64,000 bases of DNA, taken from Heterotrichella gracilis (lineage: Eukaryota; Sar; Xanthophyceae; Tribonematales; Xanthonemataceae). The translations under genes and the position numbers were made by a program. Shown in pieces: positions 45,901 to 57,190 of this stretch (positions are counted from its first letter, which is position 1; every line of letters starts with the position of its first letter). The notes under the pieces were generated by a model. That model saw only the letters and a list, made by a program, of their open reading frames with translations, searched no databases and was not told the origin of the DNA. The stretch is taken from positions 1 to 64,000 of the forward strand of contig JAULBX010015644.1 in NCBI GenBank assembly GCA_032358255.1, in the 5' to 3' direction.

Positions 45901-48900
45901 TGATGCGGCAGTGCATGCGCGCAGGGGAGGTGGGGGTGGCGGTGTGTGCTGACCTGGCGGCCAGGCTGGACGTGTGTCGCCAGGTGGCAGTCAGGGAAGC
46001 GGCCGCCATGCTGGAAACAGCAGGTACGATTTACTTCCCGTGATAATTTCAGGAACGGTGCTTCCCCTGAGGAGATTGTTTTATAGATATTTTAGTAAGT
46101 CTGTTTAGGGTTCATCTTTTCCAAATCCTTTTCGATGTATACCATTTAAACTTTTGAACTGGTAGATGTATTTTTCACAACGGAGGGCGCGCATGAGGAA
46201 AAGGGCATAACCCTTTTGATTACCTAATTTCCCCCTGATCATGGCAATAAAATGCTTAGGGATGCTTCGAATGCTTCGAATTTATCATACATTCCTTCCC
46301 CCACCTGCAGCGGAGGGCGCCCATGAGGAAAAGGGCATCCAACACCACAAGGAGACCCTCGCCCTCTTGCTGCCGGTGGTGCGGGCATGCCTCGCACACG
46401 CGGCTGCCGCCAGCACCCGCACTCCCCCACCCGGGGGTTCTGGTTTAGAGGAGGAGGTGGATGCGGTGGATGAGGAGGTGTGGGGTCTGGTGGTGGTTTA
46501 CCGCCAGCCGCTCCTGGCCTATGCAACTGCAAGGGGGAAGAAGGCAACGGGTAGGTTCCCTGATGTGTTTTGTGTGCTGTTGTACAGCACTGGGGGTTTC
46601 AGGGACCCTGGTGTGGTTGTATAGGTAGTAAGGTGTAGGGTTTGTGGTGAGGTGGATGAGGAGGTGTGTGGTCTGGTGGTGGTCTACCGCCAAGCGCTGC
46701 TGGCGTACTGCAACCGCAAGGGGGAAGAAGACGACGGGGTTGTCATCAAGGTTGTTGTAGTCGGGTGTTATGATTGTGTGGGGTGCCGCGCGGCAGGCTT
46801 GTGACTTGTTTCTAATTTGCTGCTTTGATAGGGTTTAGATTCAAAAGTATGGTATGAGGTCCGCTATAACAATTGCAAAATGTGGTTTTCTCTGCAGGCG
46901 AGGCCGGCCCGGAAACCAGCGATGCCGCACGCAGGATGCTGCACGCGCACGCCATCCCCACCCTCCTGCACATCCTGGCGATGTCCCCCTTGGATGAGCA
47001 GCAGCGAGCCTCCTCCCTCCACAAGCTGACCTCCCAAGGGGCGTGGGACACCCGCATGAAAGGGGAGGGCCCAGTGGCGCCCTGGGCAGCCGAGCAGGTA
47101 GGCTCAATTTATTGCTTTTATCTTGGTTCTGTGAAAAAGCAAATTGGTGCAACATAGGTGGCGCCCTGTGCAGGCGAGAGGTGGTTTGTGTATCATTTTT
47201 GTGGTTCGCGGGGGTGGTTGTGAGGGAAGGTTATTATGTTAAAAAGCATGTCGGTGTGGTTTCGTTTTTTATTTATTGCCAAACCAGTGGTCTCTGCCCC
47301 CCTTAACTTGAGCAATAGGCTGCGTAGCTACAAATATACCAAATTATTTCTATCTTTCTTTCTCATATTGCACTCATTTCTCTTCTTGCTTATCTTTGTA
47401 ATCTGTGCTTGAGCAGGCGCAGTTGGCCATGGCTTTGCACCAAGGGGGGAGCGCGTCAGTGTGGGGTGTGAGGGGATACTTGCAGGAGGTGGTGGCGCTG
47501 GCTGGGGTGGTCATGGCAACACTGGGGCAGGTGTTCAGGTGGGTGAGGAACGGACAGGGCTTGCCTGGATGTACTTGTTTCAGGGTAGTGCTGGAGGTGG
47601 GTGGGGGGGGTGGGGGGGCCCGAGTTGGTCATGGCGACACTAGGGCAGGTCTTCAGCTGGGTGAGGGATGACACGATGCACGGTATTTATGGACACAGTC
47701 CATTCCAGATAGATTCATGCCAACCCCCTGGGTGCATGCGCACACTTGATTGCTAACACCATGTCGTTTATCCGCGTCACCGCACAATGCCATGCTCAGC
47801 AAAGTTGTGACAACTCGTGGCGACCCCAAACCCCAACCTGAGCTGAACCCAGCGTAACCACAACCCAGGGCTAAAACTACCCCGCATGCAGGCGACTGGG
47901 CTGTGCGCCAGCCCTGCACCCCTCCCAGCAACTGCTCCTCCAATTCCTTGACTCGAAGTGTGCACCACCCTGGGAGATCTCTCAGACACCGCCAGTTCAT
48001 CACCGGATCCGAACCCCTGGCCCACGCACGTTCACCCTTGTAAATTAGCTGACAATATGCCTCTCAAAAACACGCTCTGCACGCAGGAAACTGGGCGATG
48101 CCCCAGACCTGCACCCCACCCAGCAAGCCCTCCTCCAAACCCTCGACACCACCCTGGGTGACAAGCTGGCAGATCTACCGGACACCGCCAGATCCTCCCC
48201 CTACAAAACTGCGCTTAATCTACCACCTGCAAAAAGCTGACAACCACTGAAACGTAGACACGTTTTCTTCCTGCAGGCGGTTGGGTGCTGCCTCCGAGCC
48301 CCCCACAACCCTGCAAGCCACCCAGCACACCCTCCTCCAAACCCTTGATACCACCCTGGGTGACAAGCTGGCAGACCTCTCAGACGCTGCCAGGTCATCA
48401 CCCGACCTCGCTGCAGTTGCCGAGCCCTGCATGGCCTTCTGTGCTGCGGTGCTGAAGTACCGATACCAGGACCCTGGGGTGGTGCGGGTGGCGCGCAGGT
48501 TCCTGGCTGCGCTGCTGCCCAAGCCCGCTGCAGATGATGGCGATTCAGGTGATTGGTGGCATCTGTTATCTCGAGTTGTGTTTAAGGGCGTTGGTTTAAT
48601 GGTTTTTTGGAGGAAGGGGGGGACATGAGTGCTTTTGGGATGGAAAGCGGTCCCAAGACCCTGGGATGGTGCGGGTGGCTCGGAGGTTCCTGGCTGCGCT
48701 GCTGCCCAAGCCTGCGGCAGATGATGGCGATTCAGGTAATTATTTGACCTTTAATCTCTGTTTAGCATTATAAAAACAAAACGGGTCGCCTTTTCGCGTC
48801 CCGGGTCCCTGGTTAGGATTCCTGCATGTTGTTCTGTGCTGCGGTGCTCAAGTACCGCTACCAGGACCCTGGGGGGGTTCGAGTGGCTCGGAGGTTCCTG

Positions 48901-51900
48901 GCTGCCCAAGCCCGCTGCAGAAGAGAGCGATGCAGGTGATTGCTTGCCCGTAACTCCTTGTTTCTGGCATTGTAAAACACAAAAAAAGGTCGCCTTTTGA
49001 GTCCTTGGTGCCCCAATTACGATTTCTGCATGGCTATTGTGCGTGGGTACATTATTATTATATTCTATTATATTCCATTTGTGCGGCGGTAGCGGTACCA
49101 GGACCCTGCATCTAACACTAGGTGGTTTTGTGTGTGCAGGTGACAACGAGACATGAGGAGATGAATGCGCACTCTTCCTTCTCCTGCCCCACCCACTGCC
49201 GGCTGCAGTAATCAAATATTGATATCATCCTTTGCGGGGTTAGACTATGCAACTTACAGCAAATTCGTTTCCTTTTTTTGCGCAGGCGACTCTGACGACG
49301 TGGAGATGCCAGAGCTGGCATCCCCAGCGCTCGCCAACCTGGCAGCAACTGTGTACCAACTGGTGGTGGCGCACTCTCTCTTCCTGCCATCGCTGGTCAC
49401 CCCACCCACTCCGCTGCCTGCTGCTGTGGCCAACCTCAACACGCCCATGGGGACACTGCTTCACCTGGCAGAGCTTGCCCCAATCCCAATGCTTGAGGTA
49501 CGATGCACCCTCTCTCTTTTATCCTAGAATCATCCCTACACCCTGAGATCGTACCCTAAACCCTAAAATCTGTATGGCATCGAAGGGAGCTGTGCAGCCT
49601 CATGGAACTCTATGTCTGCAGCGCCCTATGTGGACCCTCCCAGCCCGCTATGGGCAAACCAATTTATTTAATTCGCAGGAAAATGTTCTTTTCTTTGTTT
49701 GACACCCCTCCCTTGTTGGTCCCTGTCCCAGAAAAAGGACCAGCTAAAAACGGAGCTGTGCGATCTCATAAAAACTCTTTTAGATGTCTACACCACCTAC
49801 TCCACCCTCGGCAATCCCGCCAAACCCGCCATGCGCAAGCAAATAACCCCATCAGGGCACTATATGGGCAAAACAAACACCTCTATTTAACACTCTCTGC
49901 TTCTTGTTCCTTGTTCAGAAGCAGGACCAGCTGAAAAGGAGCTGTGCGACCTCATGGAGACCCTGTTGGATGTCTACACCACCTACTCCACCCCCGGTGA
50001 CCCCGCCAAACCCGCCATGTGCAAACAAATAACCAATTAGCACACCCATTGGCCAGAAAAATGCATCTTTTCACTGACACAACCCCGCTTTCTCTTCCCT
50101 TTCCAGAAACAGGACCAGCTGAAAAGTGAGCTATGCGACCTCACAGAGACCCTCCTCGACCTCTACACCACCTATTCTAACCCCGGGGACCCCGCCAAAC
50201 CCGCCATGCGCAAGCAGCTTGCTTCCCTCATCCCAGTGCTGCTGGCGGCCTGTGGCGCAACCCTTAGCGAGGGTGATAGGGCGCTGTTCAAGCTGGCGAG
50301 GGCGGTGGATGGGCAGGTGGCACAGTGGGGCGGCGACGGGATGGGGAGTGGACTGGTGGATTGTTTGCATGGCAACCTCGCAAAAGCCGGGTAGGTATAT
50401 TGAGCATCGCATGGACAGAAAAAAGAAAAAGAAAATTGATGAAAAAACCACAATCAAGTAATAGTGAGTCATAATAAGTACTTTGAGCATCGCATGGGCC
50501 ATGCCTTCCATTGTTTGTTGCAATCAACAATGGAGCCGACAGTAATAAAAGTATAACGGATACTAAGGACCATGCAGGTTCCCAGCATTGCCCTCCAGAG
50601 CATTATCCCCTGGCTTTTAACGACATAAATTGCCCTGATCTGACTTAAGCACCCCATTTTAATCTGCAGATTCCTGTGGGGCACAGCAGCCAAAGAGGCG
50701 CGCACCCAGGGCATCCTCGTGTGCAATGAGGATAGAAGCCCCAGCACCAAAAAATGCATCAAACAATGCCCTGCTTACAGTTGTCCGCATGATTGAAATT
50801 GCAGCTGTACAACAAATTCTCCACCTTCCATCGCAGGTTTCTGTGCGGCCCTGCAGCCAAAGAGGCGCACACCCAGGGCATCCTGGTGTGCGAGGAGAGG
50901 ACCCCCGGCACCCACACCCAGCGAGCATCCCTCCTGGAGCAGAGCCACCCCATAGACCCCCGCAGGGCCGCCCTCACCATCCTCCACTTCCCCGAACCCA
51001 CCCAACAAGAGCCCAGCAGCGGCGCAGCTACACAGGATCCTACCAGTGGCAGTCGGCACAACAGCAACAGCTCCCAAGCATCGACCTCTGGGCCAGGGTT
51101 CCATGCTGCGGGATATGACCCGGAGTTTCTGATGCTGTTTGCTGTACAGGTGGGATACAGCTTTTGTGTTTTCAATTATCTGCTCATGCATTATTCTAGC
51201 TTTTGTGTTTTTGGCGTGCCGTATTAGGCGAGCGGGCGGCGGGCACCGGCGGCTGCTAGCCTGAAAGGCTACGGCACAGCAATAGCAAAGTTAAAACCGC
51301 GATTTCCTGAGTAGCGGTTTCTTGATTATTGCGTCCCCGTGTGGATCATCCCTGGGATCCAACGTGCCGATTTGTATCCCCAGTGCATGAAACCTGAAGA
51401 GACCCCGCACGGCACGCCCCCCCTCGCTCCCGCGCAGCAGGTTATAAATTATCTGCTCATGCATTATTCTAGCTTTGTACAACATTTTCTTACGTATTTG
51501 TTTGTTTTGCTGTCCAGGCGCTCAGGGATGGCACAGTGAGCTGCAGGAATTTCGTGCTGTGGGGTCTGCTGGGGCTGGCGTTTCGGTGCATGGCTGCGGA
51601 GGATGACGAGCTCAGGTATTACCTTAGGACTCAATCATTCGGGATTAAGGTTTAGGGTTGATGGTTTAGGGTTTAGGGTTTATAGCTGCTGGGGATGTCG
51701 TCTCGGTGCATGGCTGCGGAGTGCAACGAGCTCAGGTAACCTCCAATTAAATGGATTATAATTAGGGTTTAGGGTGGCCAGCAATGGCGTTTTGGGACAT
51801 AGCTAAGAGGACGACGAGGTGAGGTGACACTTTGTTGGTTTATTGTACCAGGCCCGCTTGATTGTGCACATAGACCCTCTCCATGTATGCATACCCACAG

Positions 51901-54900
51901 CGGACCTCACATTCTGATACTGCTTGTGTTCTGCACTGCAATTGACACCAAATGCCACGCGCAGGGGCCTGGCCTATGAGGCCCTAAGCCTGTTCAAATC
52001 CGCCCTGGGCCACGCAGACTTTCGAGAAAAATCGCAGATAGCAGCCCTGACAGACCTCTACCAGAACTCCATCGTCGAGCCTTTTCAGAAGCTGCCGACG
52101 GCTGCGACGGTGTTTGCCGCCGAGTGCTCACTCCACCTGATGTTCCCCGGGAGCGGGCTGTTTGGCCTGGTGTCCAAATTCCTGCTGAAGGATGCTGTGT
52201 TGGATTTGGAGGTGGGTGGTTACACCCTGAACTGAAGTTAAACCGTAAAGCGCGTCTTGACCCTGCCAGAACTCTATTGCCGATTGTTTTTAGTCTATTT
52301 CGAGCCGGTGGCTGTTTTTGCTGAGGAGTGCTCCTTTCAGCTGATGTTCCCCGGGAGCGGGCCGGTTGGCCTGGTGTCAAAATTCCTGCTGAAGGATGCT
52401 GTGTTGGATTTGGAGGTGGGGTGGTTTCAAAACCCTCAACCCATTGAAGTGCTCGACTCTGGTAACGGGGACGCCTCACTGTACCATAAGCACTACACCT
52501 AAACCCTGGACCCTTGACCCTAAATTTCCATGCTTTGCAGGAGGTACCCATGTTCTACAAGCTGCTGGTCAGCGGCTCATCCCAGGAGCTATACTTTAAC
52601 TCTAAACCCTAAAACCCTAGACCCTAAAACCCTAAAACCCTGAAAACCCTGATTTCCATGTGCGCAGGAGGTGCCCATGTTCTACAAGCTTCTGGTCAGC
52701 TGCTCATCCCAGGAGCACCTCACCCATCGCACCTTCATACTCAGGCTGGTGCTGGCTGGCCTGTGCAGCACCGAGGATGCCACCCTACACCAAAACCCTA
52801 AAACCCTAAACCCTAAACGTATAAACCCTAAGACCCTGAATACTCTAATTTCCATGCTTTGCAGGAGGTGCCCATGTTTTACAAGCTGCTGGTCAGCGGC
52901 TCATCCCAGGAGCTATACTTTAACTCTAAACCCTAAAACCCTAGACCCTAAAACCCTAAGACCCTGAAAACCCTGATTTCCATGTGCGCAGGAGGTGCCC
53001 ATGTTCTACAAGCTGCTGGTCAGCGGCTCATCCCAGGAGCTATACTTTAACTCTAAACCCTAAAACCCTAGACCCTAAAACCCTAAGACCCTGAAAACCC
53101 TGATTTCCATGTGCGCAGGATGTGCCCATGTTCTACAAGCTTCTGGTCAGCGGCTCATCCCAGGAGCACCTCACCCATCGCACCTTCATACTCAGGCTGG
53201 TGCTGGCTGGCCTCAGCAGCACCGAGGATGCCACCCTACACCAAAACCCTAAAACCCTAAAACCCTAAACCCTAAAACTATAAACCCTAAGACCCTGATT
53301 ACTCTAATTTCCATGCTTTGCAGGAGGTGCCCATGTTCTACAAGCTGCTAGTCAGCGGCTCATCCCAGGAGCACCTGGTCCACCGCACCTTCATACTCAG
53401 GCTGGTGCTGGCTGGCCTGTGCAGCAATGAAGATGCAACCCTGTATCAGAAGCGCTATGTGCTTGAGATGGTCATGAGCACGCACGATTCGCCGCTGGCC
53501 AACTTGCAGGTAGGGGAAGCATGGCAGTGGATGTTACTTTTTTTTTTTTCGTATTCGAGTTCTTACATTTTCTTGTAGAAACTGTGCTCTTTTCTCTCAG
53601 TGCCTTTGCAATGATGTTCAAGAACAATATGGGTGTGTGTTTTGCATTCTGGTAGCTGCTCGTATGCAGATATTTGTTGTGTTCATTGGTCGTGTACATT
53701 TTGTGTTTATTTCTGCAATTTGTGGATTTGCAGGACAGGGAGCTTTGCTTGCAGATTGTGTGCAAGGCAGCCAGGCACCCGGTCCTTGGGAGGCTGCTGC
53801 TGTTCAATGCAGGTCAGTGCTGGAAGAAATTGTGGTTTTGACCTATGACCGTAGGCTTGAGTATCATTTGAGATATTGCCTTCAAATGTGTATGGCGAGC
53901 TGCCTTGTATTTACATGGTGAATCATATACCTAGCCTGTGACAATACCTTGTAATGCTGAGCACTACCAGTCCTTGGGAGGCTGCTGCTGTTCAACGCAA
54001 GTCAGTGCTGCAAGGAGGCTCGAGCATACCATAGATCACCTCAAATTTGTTGCAGGGTTGGGCTCCTGGCTTGCTGCAGCAATCACCCACCACACCGCCC
54101 TATCCCTCGCCGCCATGGAATCGGTTCTTTGTCGATCCACCTCAGCGATGTACTTGGAGTAATCTGCGCCGCCAATTATACAAGGGTGTAGCTCTCCAAC
54201 ATCCTCGGAAGCATGTATTGATTGCCCCACTCTGCTGCAGGGCTGGGCTCCTGGCTTGCTGCAGCAATCACCCAGCACACCGCCCTATCCCTCAGCGCCC
54301 TGGGGTCCACCTCAGCGTCCTATGGCAACCTCCTGGCTGCAAGCAGTGCCCACTGCTCTGAAACCAAGAGGAGGACCCACCCATCCTTGAGCAGCGAAGT
54401 AGATGCCCTTGGAGCGCTGCACGCAGTGTTCAGGGCGATCAAAGGGGAGTTGAAGGCAGCCACCGCTCCGCTGCTGCAGGCGCTGGAGGGGGCGGTGGTG
54501 CGGGTGGTGCAATACATGGTGCAGGTAGGGTGCTGGGGTTGGGTAGGAGTTACATCTTCCTCAGGTTGAATGGATTTGGAACCAGTTAAAATGCATGGGA
54601 GACTGGTTTCAAAAATGAAATTGAACTTATTAAATGACCAAATTATGCGATTTGGTGCTGCATTACGTTGAAACACCAAAATAACTTGAATCTCAAATAT
54701 ATTTATACAGTAAAAAACACATATGCAATTGTAATCTCCTGCCACATGTCTGCAACATGTGTCCCGCCAGCCCGTAATCAATCGAGTCTCAAAGTGCGTG
54801 ATTCTAGTCATTCTACCAAAAATACATGCACATTTTCCCTTCTCGTGTGGCGCAGGTGCAGCCTGCAGTGAAGCACACCGCCGCTGCTGTGGCTCACCAG

Positions 54901-56303
54901 CTGCGCATCTGGCGCCTCCTGCTTCCCCTACTGGCAGACATATGGCAATGCGCACACACTCCCCAAATCCGCCCTGCCAACCCTGCACCTCGTAACCTAG
55001 TCAAAGTTGTGAAAATACATGTACAATTACATTACCTCTTTCACAATTGCTGCAGGTGCAGCCTGCAGTGAAGCACACCGCCGCTGCTGTGGCTCACCAG
55101 CTGCGCATCTGGCGCCTCCTGCTCCCCCTACTTGCAGACATCTGGCAATGCCGGGGTCAGGCAGGGTCAGTAATGCCCCAACCTGGGATGAACCAGAGCA
55201 ACCTACTGGCAGTGATCCATGTGGTGAGCCTCTTGGCTTGCCAGCAGAGGGCTTTGGAAACATCACCAGGCCTCAGGTCGCGGCGGGAGGGGGTTCAGTC
55301 CAGCAAGGGAACAGCAGGGGCTACAGTGGCGCACCAGTCCCGGAATCCACCGGGACCCTCCAGGTCCCCAGCCAGCAAGGCGGTGGCAGGAGTCTCAGAT
55401 ATATCAGATGCTCATCAGAATGCACCTGGTGGGTTCTACCACGCGTTGCCCATGGGAGGTCCCACCGTGGTTTTGGGCGGGTACAAAATAACGCTCCCCC
55501 CTGACGCGGGACTCACAGCACAGCTGCTGGATCTGGTGCTCGCTTTCCTCCCGGAGACTGCCCACGCGCACCAATTGGATGGGTCGGCGTCTGCTGGGGG
55601 GGAGGACTTCATGCGGCTGACCTGGTGGGGGTTGGCGGCAGCGGGACATGTGGATGGTCTGACCCACCCGCATGGTGCTGGTGGGTTGGATGCGTCTGGA
55701 GGTGGGGTGGACCGCGCATGGACAATCCATGAACAACGGATTGCCCATATGGCGGGAAAGACATTTGCCACGCTGGCGACCCACCAGGAAATGGATTCCG
55801 CCCGGGATTTCATCCTTATGCCAGCGGCCCATCGTGAGCGGTCTGTGGCGTGGCTGCAGTGGCTGAGCGCCAGCATCAGCAGGGGGGGGCTGAGCAAGGT
55901 GGTGGGGGGCACCCGCCAGCTCCTCCTGTGCGCATCCGCCCTCCACGGCAGGCTCACCCCTACACAGCAGATCGACAATGCTGCCCCCCTTGCGCACGTG
56001 GTGTACTCCCTCGCCCGAGCATTCTCCTGCGCACCCGGGCGTTCTCGTGCGCACCCAGCCCTCCTGGCAGCGGGGACCGAGACGCCGTTTTGCGGGGTGG
56101 GAGAGGACGGGGTGCGGGTGCTTCTAGCGGAGACAATCGCGGCAATCAAGGAGGTTTTGGAGGAGTCGCGGGGGCAGGCGGAGGGTGTGGTGGGGAGGGG
56201 CCGGGTGCCGAATTGGATGCTGCCGGGAGGTGTGCCCATGGGTTCCAGGGATGGGAGGCGGCTCCTAGCGGAAACGCAAAAGATTGTTGATCGAGGTTTG
56301 TGA
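33982..56303 (+). CDS. URB1: URB1/NPA1, nucleolar 60S pre-ribosome assembly factor, 33 exons
   Basis: Exons: 33982-34063, 34307-34425, 35261-35539, 35883-36046, 36393-36919, 37292-37532, 37820-38189, 38382-38640, 38970-39202, 39563-39769, 40906-41073, 41633-41771, 42012-42352, 42745-42831, 43034-43143, 43581-43692, 43934-44125, 44402-44685, 44945-45373, 45875-46023, 46311-46550, 46898-47097, 47417-47538, 48277-48548, 49286-49497, 50107-50390, 50837-51149, 51518-51615, 51965-52211, 53324-53509, 53734-53812, 54241-54524, 55056-56303; all phases close to about 2,758 residues (yeast 1,764, human 2,271). URB1 hallmarks: FLTALLERSPEWEELHAIWD, YFNLSSEVKGKVCASLALLA, LRPLMGGLLHHLSQDPPES, KGLQHPNTLVRYATLLCLR, SRLPDPQPLIALHASL, GYDPEFLMLF, and EVPMFYKLL…HRTFILRLVLAGLCS. 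The fold is helical ARM/HEAT-like. Yeast Urb1 acts early in 60S subunit assembly in the nucleolus. A basic SKKRKM in exon 13 may be a nuclear signal. The exon 3/4 junction has an alternative (35556/35879). Variable loops carry TLG and ADVA repeats. Confidence 0.93.
34460..36245 (+). repeat. Copies of URB1 exons 2, 3 and 4 edges
   Basis: The exon 2 end (GAGGAGCTGCACGCCATCTG) recurs at about 34468-34530. The exon 3 start (GCGCAGCACTACATCGTGAC) recurs at 35152-35216. The exon 4 start (AGAAGAAAGGGGAGG) recurs at about 35610-35650 and 35717-35770. The exon 4 end (GTCTGCAGACAAGTCC…ATCAGGTGGG) recurs at about 36170-36245. In all exon-4-start copies an AG directly precedes AAGAAA or AAGAAG, supporting the acceptor at 35882. 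Confidence 0.88.
36620..36760 (+). repeat. Telomere-like units inside URB1 coding exon 5
   Basis: Four units of the form GGCGAAACCTTAGGG, GGCGATACCCTAGGG, GGCGAAACCCTTGG and GGCAAAACCCTAGGG are read in frame as GGETLG, GGDTLG, GGETLG and GGKTLG. The exon frame stays open across them. They mirror the CCCTAAA tracts of the introns. Confidence 0.85.
36980..37745 (+). repeat. Copies of URB1 exon 5 end and exon 7 start
   Basis: About 36980-37125 repeats the exon 5 end (GCTGATGTGGCAAAAGTGGT… to CTCTGG) in decayed form. About 37648-37700 repeats the exon 7 start (CAGACCATTATCCTCATCAA-type, ATCAAGTGTATCGTACCCC). Confidence 0.8.
39261..39335 (+). repeat. Copy of URB1 exon 9 end with donor
   Basis: GGGTACCAGGAATGCTTTCC through TGGCTGCTTCCTCAGGTAGG repeats 39135-39208. 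The frame is intact and the donor perfect, but there is no adjacent acceptor. Confidence 0.9.
39936..40905 (+). repeat. Five-copy ~194 bp array of URB1 exon 11 start plus intron
   Basis: Exon-like starts CAGGCGTTTGATGCCTCC-type begin at 39936, 40134, 40322, 40515 and 40706 before the full exon at 40906; spacings are 198, 188, 193, 191 and 200 bp. Each unit holds about 65-70 bp of exon (to CTGGCCACCCTGCCC), then about 125 bp of intron with ATGAGCGAACAAG…CCACTCTTTGACACCC and TTCTAATAACACTATTTATT ending in a polypyrimidine tract and CAG. Units 2 to 5 have diverged by substitutions and short deletions. Confidence 0.95.
41258..41560 (+). repeat. Two copies of URB1 exon 12 start
   Basis: GCAGGTGCCATCACCGCCAG and GCAGGTGACATCACCGCCAG at about 41252 and 41456 are copies of the exon 12 acceptor and start (41633), each running through CTGCGCCAGGC. 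Copy 1 is interrupted at GGCATTTAG by a LINE end; copy 2 carries an in-frame stop. Confidence 0.9.
41326..41375 (-). mobile_element. Very short LINE 3' end inside an exon 12 copy
   Basis: TTAGTTAGTCAGTTACATGC followed by ATTCCAGCAATACAGCCA matches the tail and last 3' UTR bases of the LINE at 18231-18270, same strand. It sits within the first exon 12 copy in URB1, so insertion followed the duplication. Confidence 0.7.
43280..43510 (+). repeat. Copies of URB1 exon 15 end and exon 16 start
   Basis: GGGGTGCAAGCCGCTGTACG…GTGCAGGTAAGGG at about 43300-43345 repeats the exon 15 end and donor. GCAGATGCCATGCCATCCCC… CCACCCCTGCTGCCCG at about 43432-43502 is a decayed copy of the exon 16 start. Confidence 0.8.
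45591..45838. mobile_element. 248 bp MITE with long inverted repeats in URB1 intron 19
   Basis: The ends TTGCAAAAACGTTTAGACAT and ATGTCTAAACGTTTTTGCAA are perfect inverted repeats, extending with mismatches through GACCCC and AAATATTTTT. A second inverted pair (CGTAACGGTCG and CGACCGTTACG) lies inside, so most of the element could fold back on itself. TA flanks both sides (45589-45590 and 45839-45840), as expected of Tc1/mariner-type target duplication. There is no coding capacity. It is AT-richer than its surroundings. Confidence 0.85.
46170..46745 (+). repeat. Copies of URB1 exon 21 start and end
   Basis: CGGAGGGCGCGCATGAGGAA at about 46182-46212 repeats the exon 21 start. GATGAGGAGGTGTGTGGTCT…AAGGGGGAAGAAG at about 46650-46740 repeats its end, with the frame broken. 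Confidence 0.85.
47590..48935 (+). repeat. Copies of URB1 exon 23 end and exon 24 start and end
   Basis: The exon 23 end (GTCATGGCGACACTAGGGCA) recurs at about 47625-47665. The exon 24 start and middle (GCAGGCGACTGGGCTGTGCG…CTCCTCCAA…CTGGGAGATCTC) recur at about 47888-48005 and 48085-48195. The exon 24 end (CGGAGGTTCCTGGCTGCGCT…GATTCAGG) recurs at about 48655-48736 and 48840-48935. CTGTGCTGCGGTGCTCAAGT at about 48835 shows that the last copy reaches deeper into the exon. Confidence 0.88.
49732..50025 (+). repeat. Two copies of URB1 exon 26 start
   Basis: CAGAAAAAGGACCAGCTAAA at about 49729 and CAGAAGCAGGACCAGCTGAA at about 49916 are followed through CCCGCCAAACCCGCCATG; the true exon starts at 50107. 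Spacing is about 187-188 bp. The first copy keeps an open frame (DQLKTELCDLIKTLLDVYTT); the second has lost it. Confidence 0.92.
50668..50745 (+). repeat. Copy of URB1 exon 27 start
   Basis: CTGCAGATTCCTGTGGGGCA…CAGGGCATCCTCGTGTGCAA mirrors the acceptor and first 75 bases of exon 27 (50837), with substitutions. Confidence 0.85.
51681..52420 (+). repeat. Copies of URB1 exon 28 end and exon 29 end
   Basis: CGGTGCATGGCTGCGGAGTG…GAGCTCAGGTAAC at about 51705-51740 copies the exon 28 end. CCCCGGGAGCGGGCCGGTTG…GTTGGATTTGGAGGTGGG at about 52318-52418 copies the exon 29 end with an open frame and donor. Confidence 0.9.
52541..53250 (+). repeat. Five-copy array of URB1 exon 30 start
   Basis: GCAGGAGGTGCCCATGTTCT-type starts lie at 52541, 52668, 52865, 52992 and 53119 before the complete exon at 53324; spacings are 127, 197, 127, 127 and 205 bp. 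The 127 bp units are nearly identical, each with about 50 bp of exon and a run of CCCTAAA/CCCTAGA motifs. The longer units extend the exon copy to GAGGATGCCACCCTACACC. Confidence 0.95.
53965..54955 (+). repeat. Copies of URB1 exons 31, 32 and 33 edges
   Basis: TCCTTGGGAGGCTGCTGCTG at about 53972 copies the exon 31 end. GGGCTCCTGGCTTGCTGCAG at about 54059-54116 copies the exon 32 start. GGTGCAGCCTGCAGTGAAGC at about 54855-54950 copies the exon 33 start (55056), exactly 200 bp upstream and nearly identical for about 95 bases. Confidence 0.9.
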
Positions 56304-57190
56304 TGCAGCTTGGGCATTGCCGAGTCTAACTAGTATGGGGTAGGGTGGGGTGGGGGGGCATATGAGTGGGGAGGGGTGGCGCTTGAGTGAGTGTGGGAAG
56401 AGAGTTACATTGTGACATTGCAATTGACAGTTTGTCCTCACAGGCTATAGCAATGTCAAGTGGTAATTTAGCATGCAAGTATTCCGTGAGCGAAGCTAGG
56501 AAATATAGAGCGTAGCTGTAGAAAATGTGCGGCCATGGCGACGATACAAACTGGTATATTGCAGTGCCTGCGTAGGTTACGTCCATGTAGTAATTATGTG
56601 CCAAGTACGTTGCATGGCATTGTGGTAGCTTTCTATGCCATCCGATATCGATGAGTCATGACATATCAAAATTTGATTTAATCCTTCACTTCAAAAGTTT
56701 TGTCCAACATGCTTTAAAGCATTTGACACAGCATTTTGCAGTACACAGCAGCGCCATCTTCTGCTCCATGGATTGATATTGTACACTTAAGTCTGATTCA
56801 CTGATCAGTGCACTTGTCTGATTCAATGAGCGCTCAGGCTGGCTCCAGTTGTAACATGTTTCAGAATCTGAATTTCAAAACAAATTTGCAGCATTAGGTG
56901 GATTTGTTCAGGTCCAGCAGCGCTTTTGATTCATTTTGTTCGGCGATGTCTAGCAGTTTTGCAGCCTCCTGATGGATCTTCTGGCCCTTCAACAACTTGT
57001 TGAACAGACTAGTGTGTCACATGGCCAAGGGTAACAAGATAAACCTATTCAATCGGATTGAGTCTGCAGATCCAATCCCTGGCATGATTAATAATATTCA
57101 TCTTATTGCCCTTGATCTGTCATACCCTGGGCCAGGCTGGGCCTTGTCACATGTGTCAAATTTTCAAAAGGTTTAACCAACTTTGCCACA
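56304..57190. repeat. Convergent URB1/TEX9 spacer with a copy of the TEX9 last-exon end
   Basis: No gene is supported. At about 56896-56990, TTAGGTGGATTTGTTCAGGT followed by GATGTCTAGCAGTTTTGCAG and CTTCTGGCCCTTCAAC copies the 3' end of TEX9 exon 7 (57191-57290), minus strand, beyond its stop. The remainder holds nothing I could assign. Confidence 0.8.

Noticed and set aside
52600-53300. Interstitial CCCTAAA runs as a real telomere or a chromosome-fusion site
   Set aside because: The runs are short, degenerate, in both orientations across the window, and tied to exon copies within introns, so they are not a telomere tract.
55436-56317. A 293-codon antisense open frame opposite the URB1 last exon
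   Set aside because: It mirrors a long GC-rich coding exon; the plus strand is in phase with 32 other URB1 exons and carries the family C-terminus.
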